From the NCBI GenBank assembly GCA_958296015.1, contig CATQIH010000013.1:62001-126000 (forward strand): a DNA stretch of 64,000 nt. Direction: 5' to 3'. This document shows, in pieces, positions 34,394 through 42,209 of the stretch (positions are counted from its first letter, which is position 1; every line of letters begins with the position of its first letter). The position numbers and the translations under genes were made by a program. The notes under the pieces were generated by a model. That model was not told the DNA's origin, ran no database searches, and saw nothing but the letters and a program-made list of their open reading frames with translations. This DNA is from Cyclobacteriaceae bacterium (lineage in GTDB: Bacteria; Bacteroidota; Bacteroidia; Cytophagales; Cyclobacteriaceae).

Positions 34394-35305
34394 ATGAGTC
34401 AAAACATTCTGATCACAGGTGGTACGGGTTTGGTGGGAACAAGGCTTACCGAAATGCTGTTAGCCAAAGGCTATCATGTGAGCCATTTGAGCCGCAGCAA
34501 ACAGGACAAGCAAGATGTTAGGGTATATACCTGGGATATTGCCAGGCAGGAAATAGCTCCCGAAGCCCTGGCTGATGCAGATTATGTAGTGCATCTGGCG
34601 GGGGCAGGTGTAGCCGAGAAGCGATGGACAGATAGCCGCAAGGAAGCTATCCTAAAGAGCCGGACGGAATCTACCAGGCTGTTGCATGATACCATCAGCC
34701 AGCTAGGAAGCCACCATATCAAGGGTTTTATGGCTGCTTCGGCTGTAGGTATTTATGGCATAGATACAGGTAGCAAAATGATGATGGAAGAAAGTTCAAA
34801 AGGAACTGACTTCCTGGCAGAAGTGACAAAGCAGTGGGAAGCAGCGGTTGACGAAATCAGCAGGTTGAACATGCGGGTAGTGAAGTTGCGTACAGGTGTT
34901 GCGCTAAGCGACAAAGGTGGTGCGTTGCCGAAAATTGTGCAACCCATCAAGTTGGGTGCAGGTGCGCCGCTGGGTAGTGGCCAGCAGTATGTAAGCTGGA
35001 TACACCTGGACGATCTTTGCCGGATGTACCTGTATGCTATTGAAAACGAATCATTGACAGGTACTTACAATGCCGTAGGCCCGCATCCTGTCACCAACGA
35101 AGCACTGACAAGATCGGCGGCCGACGTGCTGAACCGGCCTCTGTTCATTCCTAAAGTGCCTGCTTTTGCCATCAAACTTTTGCTTGGCGAAATGGCCTCG
35201 GTGGTGCTGGGAGGCTGCAATGTTTCCAGCCAGAAGATAGAAGAAACAGGATTTAATTTTACATTTAGCCAAATAGATAAGGCATTATCAGATTTATTAA
35301 AATAA
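34394..35305 (+). CDS. TIGR01777-family SDR epimerase (YfcH-like)
   Basis: 303 residues from ATG 34394 (MSQNILITGGTGLVG); an upstream frame to 34271 has no family match. The NAD(P) motif GGTGLVGTRL is at the N-terminus, VVHLAGAGVAEKRWT follows, and the C-terminal DUF1731-like part (PLFIPKVPAFAIKLLLGEMASVVL) is characteristic. Substrate unknown; relatives are linked to cell division in plants and to nucleotide-sugar chemistry by fold only. The LOG-family gene follows 15 bases after the stop, suggesting one operon 34394-37107. Confidence 0.9.
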   Translation: MSQNILITGGTGLVGTRLTEMLLAKGYHVSHLSRSKQDKQDVRVYTWDIARQEIAPEALADADYVVHLAGAGVAEKRWTDSRKEAILKSRTESTRLLHDTISQLGSHHIKGFMAASAVGIYGIDTGSKMMMEESSKGTDFLAEVTKQWEAAVDEISRLNMRVVKLRTGVALSDKGGALPKIVQPIKLGAGAPLGSGQQYVSWIHLDDLCRMYLYAIENESLTGTYNAVGPHPVTNEALTRSAADVLNRPLFIPKVPAFAIKLLLGEMASVVLGGCNVSSQKIEETGFNFTFSQIDKALSDLLK

Positions 35306-35320
35306 CATTGATTGTATATT

Positions 35321-36094
35321 ATGGAACAAAGTGAAAGAGAGAATGGAGTTGTGAAAAAACTCCCTGAGCATATAGAAACTACAGACACTCTGGAGGAAGA
35401 CAGGATAAGAAAAGCATTAGTAGATAAAGACTGGAATCAGATCAAAAGCAATGACTCCTGGGCAGTCTTTAAGATCATGTCTGAATTTGTAGACGGGTTT
35501 GAGAAGATGGCTAAGATTGGCCCTTGTGTCTCGATCTTTGGTTCGGCCCGTACGCTTAACGATCATCCTTACTACCGGATGGCCGAAGATATAGCAGCCC
35601 GAATCGTAGAACATGGCTACGGTGTGATCACCGGTGGCGGACCAGGCATTATGGAGGCAGGTAACAAGGGGGCGCATCAGGCCGGGGGCAAATCTGTAGG
35701 CGTCAACATCATCCTGCCTTTTGAGCAATCCAGCAACATCTATATTGACCCGGACAAAATGATTAACTTTGACTACTTTTTTGTCCGCAAAGTGATATTT
35801 GTTAAATACTCACAGGGATTCATTGTCATGCCCGGTGGTTTTGGTACCCTGGATGAGCTTTTCGAGGCATTAACGTTGATACAAACCAAAAAGATTGATA
35901 GATTTCCTATCGTTTTGGTAGGAACGGATTATTGGAAAGGACTGTTAGGCTGGATAGAAGATGTTGTGCTAAAACAGGAAAAAAACATCAATCAGGTTGA
36001 TATGAAGCTGTTCAAACTGGTAGATACCGCAGAAGAAGCCGTAGAAGTGATTGATAACTTCTATGCTAAATATAACTTATCCCCCAATTTCTAA
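35321..36094 (+). CDS. LOG-family protein (TIGR00730 Rossmann fold)
   Basis: 257 residues from ATG 35321. The two signature motifs are present: GGGPGIMEAGNKGA and PGGFGTLDELFEALTLIQ. LOG-family enzymes cleave ribose 5-phosphate from nucleotides or cytokinin-type nucleotides; many bacterial members act as nucleotide 5'-monophosphate nucleosidases. The N-terminal ~65 residues (before KIGPCVSIFGSAR) extend beyond the shortest members and are charged. It lies between the SDR gene and a lytic transglycosylase, both closely spaced. Confidence 0.9.
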   Translation: MEQSERENGVVKKLPEHIETTDTLEEDRIRKALVDKDWNQIKSNDSWAVFKIMSEFVDGFEKMAKIGPCVSIFGSARTLNDHPYYRMAEDIAARIVEHGYGVITGGGPGIMEAGNKGAHQAGGKSVGVNIILPFEQSSNIYIDPDKMINFDYFFVRKVIFVKYSQGFIVMPGGFGTLDELFEALTLIQTKKIDRFPIVLVGTDYWKGLLGWIEDVVLKQEKNINQVDMKLFKLVDTAEEAVEVIDNFYAKYNLSPNF

Positions 36095-36096
36095 CA

Positions 36097-37107
36097 ATGA
36101 AGAAACTACAAACGCAAGTCAGTATACAGCTAGTCATGATTATTGGGCTGATCGTCTACATTGTATGGCAGGAATATGATCAGCCAGAAGGTATCCCTAC
36201 ACGTCAGGCAATGATGCCAGGCAATGCTGATGCGTTTGTCACCACCAGTAACACCGCTAACCCTGTAAGCAGCGATCTGATTCCTGCTTACAAGGCTTTT
36301 GTGATCCGAACGCCGGAGCAGCTTACTTTTGCCGGAGAAACCTTTTCGCTGGCTGAACCTGATTTGCGGGAGCGCATGGACCGTGAACTGCATGTAAATG
36401 CCAACTGGCACTCCAATACTATTCTGTTGATCAAAAAAGCCAACCGATGGTTGCCCCAGATCACCGAGATATTAAAGAAAAACGGGGTGCCGGAAGATTT
36501 TAAATATATTGTAGCCATTGAAAGCGGTTTTGATGAATATGCCCGATCTCCTGCTGATGCCATTGGCTTCTGGCAACTGCTGAAAGGTACGGCCAAAGAT
36601 TTTGATCTGGAAGTAGATGACGAGGTAGACGAACGCTATGACCCTATCAAATCTACCGAAGCAGCCTGCAAATATTTGAAAAAGGCGTATGAGAAGTTTG
36701 GCAGCTGGGTAAATGTGGCGGCTTCCTATAACGTTGGTATGCGTGGTTTTGAGCGGCGGCTGGAAGCACAAAAAGTAGATTCTTATTTTGATGTGCTTAT
36801 CAATGAAGAAACAGGCCGCTACTTGTTCAGGGTATTGTCGGTGAAGATGATTCTGGAAAATCCGGAAGCTTTTGGCTTTTATATTCCCGAAGACCAGTTG
36901 TATACCCAGCCTGACTTAAAAGCCGTGGAAGTAACAGAATCTATCAAAGACCTGGTAGCTTTTGCGCATGAACATCATATCACCTACAAGATTTTAAAAA
37001 GATACAATCCCTGGTTACGGGATGATGAGCTTACCGTGAAACGGAAAACCTACGAAATCATGATCTCTCAGAACCCTACTGAGCAGATGGCTACCGCCAG
37101 AAAGTAA
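36097..37107 (+). CDS. Membrane-anchored lytic transglycosylase (SLT domain)
   Basis: 336 residues with an N-terminal membrane anchor (SIQLVMIIGLIVYIVW). The SLT domain runs from about residue 110 to 250: catalytic Glu142 in AIESGFDEYARSPADAIGFWQLL, then AASYNVGMRGFER. A C-terminal segment (VAFAHEHHITYKILKRYNPWLRDDEL) resembles one degenerate LysM-like repeat. It cleaves glycan strands in the periplasm to form 1,6-anhydro ends. The ATG begins two bases after the LOG gene stop. Confidence 0.9.
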   Translation: MKKLQTQVSIQLVMIIGLIVYIVWQEYDQPEGIPTRQAMMPGNADAFVTTSNTANPVSSDLIPAYKAFVIRTPEQLTFAGETFSLAEPDLRERMDRELHVNANWHSNTILLIKKANRWLPQITEILKKNGVPEDFKYIVAIESGFDEYARSPADAIGFWQLLKGTAKDFDLEVDDEVDERYDPIKSTEAACKYLKKAYEKFGSWVNVAASYNVGMRGFERRLEAQKVDSYFDVLINEETGRYLFRVLSVKMILENPEAFGFYIPEDQLYTQPDLKAVEVTESIKDLVAFAHEHHITYKILKRYNPWLRDDELTVKRKTYEIMISQNPTEQMATARK

Positions 37108-37125
37108 ACAGCATGTGAAGTATGT

Positions 37126-37908
37126 TTAGTCATTTTCGCTTTGCTGCTGCATAAAAACTGCAAATGCTGATAACTTGTCGGTATTAATCAAATCCACGCC
37201 TGCTTTAAGCAACTGCCGCCACACATCAGGCCGGTCGGGTATGGCCCAGAGCCTGAGCATCTTGCCCTCTGCATGAGCTTTTTCGGCCAGTGCCTGAATG
37301 GTCTGATAAGCCTGCACAGGCATCTTACCTGTGCCATCCCATGAAACTACGCTATTAAAATGCTGACTAATAATGGGCATGAGTGATGGCGTATATTCTT
37401 TACCCAAATCTTCCGGCCTGCCATCTATAGCAGCCAACGGCTTACGATCCTTTTGTAGCAGGCTTACCGGCCTGTTGCCGGAGATAACCACCGTCACCGG
37501 TCCGTTATGGCCGGGAGTATACAGCATATGCTGGTAAGCCTCAAGCTGTTTTCTAAGCACCTTCCAGGTAGCAAGGCTGTCGGTCTTGACATCAATCATC
37601 AGCAAAAAGGGCCCGTTGTAGTTTGGATACACTTGGCCATTGTTTTTTTGGACAACTCTGGCCAGCGGGCCCAGATACAACTGCTGTAGTGTCTGGGTGC
37701 GGGCAGTATCAGGTGCATCATGTGATACGTAGAGCCGGTCGCCTACCAGATGAATATCCGCTTCCACACTCATAAAATGATAGTGCAATGCATCCGCCAG
37801 GGGTTTGTTGACGGCATAGTCGTTATGTGCATGTCCTGGAATGACTACAGGTTGCGCTAATGTGATTGTAGTGACAAACAGACACAGGCTTATGATATAG
37901 GGTGACAT
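37126..37908 (-). CDS. Exported glycerophosphodiester phosphodiesterase-like protein (PI-PLC superfamily)
   Basis: 260 residues with a signal peptide (MSPYIISLCLFVTTITLAQ). The start of the mature part, PGHAHNDYAVNKPLADAL, gives two active-site histidines (His26, His28), and SVEADIHLV..LYVSHDA supplies the metal-binding acids and second His region of the TIM barrel. Substrate is unproven; the family hydrolyses glycerophosphodiesters or cyclises inositol phospholipids. The glycerol-channel gene ends 12 bases upstream on the same strand, which favours glycerol release and uptake. Confidence 0.82.
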   Translation of the reverse strand: MSPYIISLCLFVTTITLAQPVVIPGHAHNDYAVNKPLADALHYHFMSVEADIHLVGDRLYVSHDAPDTARTQTLQQLYLGPLARVVQKNNGQVYPNYNGPFLLMIDVKTDSLATWKVLRKQLEAYQHMLYTPGHNGPVTVVISGNRPVSLLQKDRKPLAAIDGRPEDLGKEYTPSLMPIISQHFNSVVSWDGTGKMPVQAYQTIQALAEKAHAEGKMLRLWAIPDRPDVWRQLLKAGVDLINTDKLSAFAVFMQQQSEND

Positions 37909-37919
37909 AGTATTTGGGT

Positions 37920-38657
37920 TTATTTCAAGAACCAGTAAGTAACTCCTGCCAGTGAGCCGCCCAGCATAGGGCCTACTACCGGAATCCAGGCATATGCCCA
38001 GTCGCTGCTGCCCTTACCGGATATGGGCAACAGGGCGTGCATAAGCCTTGGGCCGAGGTCGCGGGCAGGGTTGATGGCATAGCCTGTGGTGCCACCCAGC
38101 GAGAGACCGATAGAAAACACCAGAAACCCTACTGGCAAAGCACCCAGCGCGCCCAACCCAAAAGTGGCTTCGCTAAGCTCATGCGCTTTGATTTCGGGCT
38201 GGGCAATAAAGAGTACGGCAAGTATGAAGATGAAGGTGCCGAATGCTTCAGAAAAGAAGTTATGCCTGTAGCTGCGAATAGCAGGGATGGTCGCAAAAGT
38301 TGCCAGCTTGATGGTAGCGTCTGCTGTGGCTTGATAGTGTTGCCTGTAGAAAAACCACACCATAGAGGCACCCAAAGCACCGCCCAGCAACTGGGCCAGG
38401 ATATACCCCGGCACTTTGGCCCATTCAAACACACCTGCTATGGCCAATGCCAGGGTGACAGCAGGGTTGAGATGCGCTCCGCTATAGGTGCCCACCATAA
38501 AAACAGCCACAAATACGGCCATGCCCCAACCAAAAGTGATGACGATCCAGCCACCGGAGTTCCCCTTGGTTTGGTTCAGGATGACGTTGGCTACTACGCC
38601 GTTGCCCAGCACCAGCAATACGGCAGTACCAATAAATTCAGCAGTAAAGCTATTCAT
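37920..38657 (-). CDS. glpF: Glycerol facilitator-type aquaporin
   Basis: 245 residues, six membrane helices and two NPA half-helices (HLNPAVTLAL and INPARDLGPR). The Asp after the second NPAR (NPARDLGPR) is the hallmark of glycerol-conducting members; water-only channels have another residue there. It sits in the inner membrane. The phosphodiesterase-like gene follows with a 12-base gap, so both are likely one transcript. Confidence 0.9.
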   Translation of the reverse strand: MNSFTAEFIGTAVLLVLGNGVVANVILNQTKGNSGGWIVITFGWGMAVFVAVFMVGTYSGAHLNPAVTLALAIAGVFEWAKVPGYILAQLLGGALGASMVWFFYRQHYQATADATIKLATFATIPAIRSYRHNFFSEAFGTFIFILAVLFIAQPEIKAHELSEATFGLGALGALPVGFLVFSIGLSLGGTTGYAINPARDLGPRLMHALLPISGKGSSDWAYAWIPVVGPMLGGSLAGVTYWFLK

Positions 38658-38859
38658 AAGTTGTTATAGGTTGATACATAGTTTACAGGGTTCAATGTAA
38701 CGCTTTATCTACTGCTATTCCAAATTTAGCTGTCAGAGTGTGTGACAATTTGCAGGTAGCAGAGGTTTTAAACCCTCCGCTGCTAATCAACGAATAGCAA
38801 GAACCTATAAATTGTCATACGCTCGTTATCACAACAAGCCAACTTCCCCTGAATGATAT

Positions 38860-39140
38860 ACCTTTTGTTATCCGTTTCTGCTGGAAATATCATTGAAAAA
38901 CCGTTTTTGTAGACCATTCCTGGCAGAAATGCGCTGGTAAAGTCGTTTTTGCAGACCATTTCCGGGGGAAACCATGCTGCAAAACCATTTTTGCAGGTCA
39001 TTCCTGGCAGTAACCGTGTTGTAAAACCGTTTTTGCAGACCATTTCCGGGTGGAATGGTGTAGTACACGTAAGTTTCCAGACCATTCCTACCGGTATCTG
39101 TAATGAACGTGTAAGGTTTGCAGGTACTCCTGCGCATTGA
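38860..39140. repeat. 42-bp tandem repeat array with 84-bp higher order
   Basis: Four clear units (38897-38938, 38939-38980, 38981-39022, 39023-39064) plus decayed flanking ones share the core AAAACCGTTTTTGCAGACC. The second half alternates: units 1, 3 and the decayed fifth read CATTCCTGGCAG-like, units 2 and 4 read CATTTCCGGG. So two unit types alternate with an 84-bp period. 42 is divisible by three, so frames stay open on both strands; on the minus strand a 121-residue frame (38783-39148) reads 14-residue repeats around MVCKNGF. Coding is doubtful because no start context or signal supports it. Confidence 0.8.
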
Positions 39141-39301
39141 TAGAGCACAACGTAACTGCTTAACAGCCTGTATCTTTCTTAAAGCAACATGGTATACAGT
39201 TTTGCTTTAAAACCTACCTGTGTGAGGATATGCTGTTGTTGCGCATGTTTTATTATTTTCTATGCTTTTAATTTGCCTGTAAACCAAACACAAAAAGAAC
39301 T

Positions 39302-39946
39302 ATGAACAGATCTACAGCAAGTTTGCTTGAACTCACTCAAATTGCTATCTACAGTGTAGACCGAGATGCAGACATCCAGAAGAGGATGGCACACTATGGA
39401 TTTACTCCTAAACGAATGCAGGAAGGTACGGTGCTGCGTCAAGAGGTGATTACGTTGCTAAACGTCAAAGAAAATCACTATGATGAAAGCTGGGTGCTGT
39501 CGCAGCAGATTGAGGCCGATCTGAAAAAAACAAACACTTTATTCAAAGAACATGTCAGAATAGCGCGTTCGGCTTTTCGCAAAGATGTGCCGCTGATGCG
39601 TGCGCTCAGGATCAAGCGTATTGCTACCAAGCGATGGGAGTGGCCTCAGCAGGCACTTAATTTCTACACAAAGCTGGAAGAACGAAATGCTGATATGACG
39701 GCGTTTGACATCAGCCAGGAAGATTTGCAGCAGATAAAAGCTTCTGTAGAGACTATTTTGGAAATGAGAACAGAGCGTATTAGCAGAAAAGGAGAAGCAC
39801 AAAACAGTACACACCATAAGGATCAGGTACTCGCCCTGCTTCGGGCCTGGCTGACAGAGTTTCATGCCGTAGCCCGTATTGCCTTCAAAGAAAGCCCTCA
39901 AAGACTAGAAGCCTTCGGCATTATAGTGCCTTCCGGGAAGAAGTAG
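39302..39946 (+). CDS. Orphan protein, member of a two-copy family in this window (copy B)
   Basis: 214 residues, charged and helical, no signal peptide. Aligns over its length with copy A (31592-32239): shared landmarks are EHVRIARSAF, WEWPQQALNFYTKL, RISRKGEAQNSTHHKDQVL and AWLTEFHAVARIAFKESPQRLEAFGI. Divergence is substantial, so the duplication is old or the genes came separately. The family is not one I can name. It lies downstream of the 42-bp repeat array and ahead of a decayed toxin-antitoxin pair. Confidence 0.8.
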   Translation: MNRSTASLLELTQIAIYSVDRDADIQKRMAHYGFTPKRMQEGTVLRQEVITLLNVKENHYDESWVLSQQIEADLKKTNTLFKEHVRIARSAFRKDVPLMRALRIKRIATKRWEWPQQALNFYTKLEERNADMTAFDISQEDLQQIKASVETILEMRTERISRKGEAQNSTHHKDQVLALLRAWLTEFHAVARIAFKESPQRLEAFGIIVPSGKK

Positions 39947-40017
39947 GATGAGGTTCAGGTCTGGTTTAAGAAATATCGTTGGATAATAGGCAAATAACCA
40001 GTACGAATTAAAACACG

Positions 40018-40025
40018 TATATTTG
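40018..40025 (+). promoter_or_regulatory. Bacteroidota-type -7 box (TATATTTG)
   Basis: TATATTTG matches TAnnTTTG, 16 bases before the antitoxin ATG at 40042. Confidence 0.5.
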
Positions 40026-40041
40026 TTGAAAAGCAATACTT

Positions 40042-40260
40042 ATGAACAAAGCAATTCAGTACGTGACTAATGCTAAAGGAGAACAAAATGCAGTAATTGT
40101 TCCGATAGAAGAATGGAAAAAACTGGAGGACAAATATCGCAAACTAAAGAATAAACTAAACATATTAAACGGCTTACAAGAGTCTGTAAAGGAAGTTAAC
40201 GCTATAAAAAGAGGAGAAAAGCAAGGGCAAACTTTAGAAGAATTACTCAATGAGTGTTAA
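40042..40260 (+). CDS. Antitoxin-like protein of a type II toxin-antitoxin pair
   Basis: 72 residues. The N-terminus (MNKAIQYVTNAKGEQNAVIVPIEEWKKLE) matches the Phd/YefM-like or similar antitoxins that precede RelE-family toxins in Bacteroidota, and the charged C-terminal helix would wrap the toxin. It ends in a 10-base overlap with the start of a disrupted RelE-like toxin frame. With the toxin broken, this gene may be an orphan antidote. Confidence 0.7.
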   Translation: MNKAIQYVTNAKGEQNAVIVPIEEWKKLEDKYRKLKNKLNILNGLQESVKEVNAIKRGEKQGQTLEELLNEC

Positions 40261-40596
40261 AATCATTGCTACTTAGGACTTTTCTAAGAGACTCAAAAAG
40301 CTAATCAAGAAATACAAATCGTTAAAAGAAGAGATAACAGTATTACAACAGATACTTCGAAATAATCCTGCTCAGGGAACAGCATTAGGTGACAATGCTT
40401 ACAAAATCAGGGTAGCAGTTATAAAGTAAAGGAAAAGGGAAAAGTGGCGGGTTGAGAGTGATCAGTTATTTAGAAATGGCAGTTATCTTGGATAAAGAAG
40501 ATAGATTGTTTCTGCTAACAATCTATGATAAGTCTGATACAGAAACAATTGGTAAAGAAAAAATCAGGCAAATGATCAACAAGATCGAAAAATAAC
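40251..40596 (+). pseudogene. Disrupted RelE/ParE-superfamily toxin
   Basis: The frame from ATG 40251 reads MSVKIIAT, then TAG at codon 9, then DFSKRLKKLIKKYKSL...GDNAYKIRVAVIK. After a one-base frame change near 40425-40435 it continues as GGLRVISYLEMAVILDKE, DRLFLLTIYDKSD and ends at TAA 40596. The combined sequence has the RelE-like order (FSKRLKKL, YKIRVAV, GGLRVISY, FLLTIYDKS). One stop plus one frameshift means the toxin is not made as encoded. Confidence 0.8.
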
Positions 40597-40675
40597 CAGC
40601 AAGATACCAGCCATGCACTTGTATTTTCAGGTACACAGCATGGTACATTCGCCTCATACATATAAACCAGCCTAA

Positions 40676-42052
40676 TTAATTGACAGGGCTTTGACCAATC
40701 TCCTTTCCGTTGCTCCAGACCTGGACAATATCGCGGGTGTTTTTGATATCATCTGCCGGATTGCTGTTCAGGATGATGAAGCTTGCTTTCTTGCCGACTG
40801 CCAGTGTGCCAAAGTTTTTGTCAATACCCAAAGTTTGTGCGGCATTGGTAGTGGCTATGGCAATCACGTCCATCACAGGAATACCTGCTTCGTACATTAG
40901 TTGTAGCTCAAGGTGCTCGGAGAAGCCCTGTGCCCGTTCGGGCTGCGCACCTGAGTCTGTTCCCATTGCTATGTGGATGCCTGCTTCATACACTTTTTTC
41001 AGGTTTCGGACGGCCATCTCATAGGCTGCCTGGTGCTCTGGCAGGGCAGGATCTTTTGCCATTTTCTGTAGATACGCTTCGCTGGTCAGCATATCCAGTA
41101 CGCCCAGCTCCAGCGATGCCCGGAAGAAAGGGTCATTCAGCCACTCAGGATTCTGTACAAAGATAAAGGTGTACAAGTCGCGGGTGAGTGTAGGAATGTA
41201 GGCAACGTTGTTTTCTTTCATCATTTGCAGCAGCGCATCATCCACTGGCTTGTCGCGGATGCTATGAGCCAATACATTGATACCGGCAGCTACGAGTTTC
41301 TTCGCATCATCCAGATAGTAAACATGCGCAGCCACCGGCAGTTGGTGGCGGTGGGCTTCGGTGATGATTGCCTGATAGATTTCAGGCTTGATCTTTGGTG
41401 CGCTTCCTCCAAAATCATCTACCCATATCTTTACAAAATCAGGCTTGAGGGCTGCCAGCTGGCGCATATCCTCAACAGCTTGCTCCGGCGTAGTGGGTCT
41501 GTACACTTTGTCGAAACCACCATCGGCAGGTGGGCCGCTGTTTGGAGCACTAAAGCCATAACCGGCTGTAAGGATCATGGCACCCGGTAGCTGCTGCTGC
41601 TGCGAAGAATCGCGCAGAGCGAAGATAGTTTCACGATCTGAACCCAGCGAAAGCACGGCCCCCACACCAAAGTGCTGGTAGTGCTCCAACTGGCGGATGA
41701 TATTCTGCCGGGTATAGTTTGCCGTATCAATTGCTGTACCTTTGAGCAAGCCCAGGTGTGCATGTGCATCAATGAGCAGGGGCATGATGGTTTTGCCCTG
41801 CATATCCACAACGCGGGCATTTTCAAAAATGTCAGTCAGACTGTCAGTTACTATTTGTGCTATGGAATCGCCTCGGATCAGGAGGCTGACGTTCTTCTGT
41901 GGTGCGGTACCACTGCCATCAATAAGGGTAACGCCTTTGAGCAGCACTGCTTCGGGGGGTGTATTGCCGGAAGTATCCGGGCCACAGGCACTGAAAAGCA
42001 GCAAGATGGGTAGTAGACAGACCAAACAAAATGGCGGCGTAGGTTTATGCAT
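40676..42052 (-). CDS. Amidohydrolase-family lipoprotein (imidazolonepropionase-like)
   Basis: About 458 residues from ATG 42052 (MHKPTPPF); the frame extends 14 codons upstream without support. Lipoprotein signal with lipobox LFSAC. Metal-binding landmarks of the amidohydrolase TIM barrel are present: DAHAHLG, the carbamylated-Lys candidate in FVKIWVDDFG, AAHVYYL, LAHSIRDK and MGTDSGAQPER. The substrate may be a dipeptide or cyclic amide, but the sequence does not tell. It is monocistronic and exported to the periplasm. Confidence 0.85.
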   Translation of the reverse strand: MHKPTPPFCLVCLLPILLLFSACGPDTSGNTPPEAVLLKGVTLIDGSGTAPQKNVSLLIRGDSIAQIVTDSLTDIFENARVVDMQGKTIMPLLIDAHAHLGLLKGTAIDTANYTRQNIIRQLEHYQHFGVGAVLSLGSDRETIFALRDSSQQQQLPGAMILTAGYGFSAPNSGPPADGGFDKVYRPTTPEQAVEDMRQLAALKPDFVKIWVDDFGGSAPKIKPEIYQAIITEAHRHQLPVAAHVYYLDDAKKLVAAGINVLAHSIRDKPVDDALLQMMKENNVAYIPTLTRDLYTFIFVQNPEWLNDPFFRASLELGVLDMLTSEAYLQKMAKDPALPEHQAAYEMAVRNLKKVYEAGIHIAMGTDSGAQPERAQGFSEHLELQLMYEAGIPVMDVIAIATTNAAQTLGIDKNFGTLAVGKKASFIILNSNPADDIKNTRDIVQVWSNGKEIGQSPVN

Positions 42053-42209
42053 GACTGTAGTTTTTGATATTTTAAAACAAAAGTAGCGAATCATGTAACC
42101 TAATGAACATTCAGTAGGTTAGAGATAACTTGACCCACATGTCCGCAACTTACTATTTGATCAACATGATCATCGTTGTTTACTATCAACACTACAAATT
42201 GTTTATTTC

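Noticed and set aside
38860-39140. CRISPR array
   Set aside because: Repeats are directly adjacent with no unique spacers, units diverge by several bases, and no cas genes are present.
38783-39148. A 121-residue secreted-repeat protein on the minus strand
   Set aside because: The frame is a by-product of a 42-bp repeat period; both strands stay open and no start or signal is convincing. Kept as a repeat.
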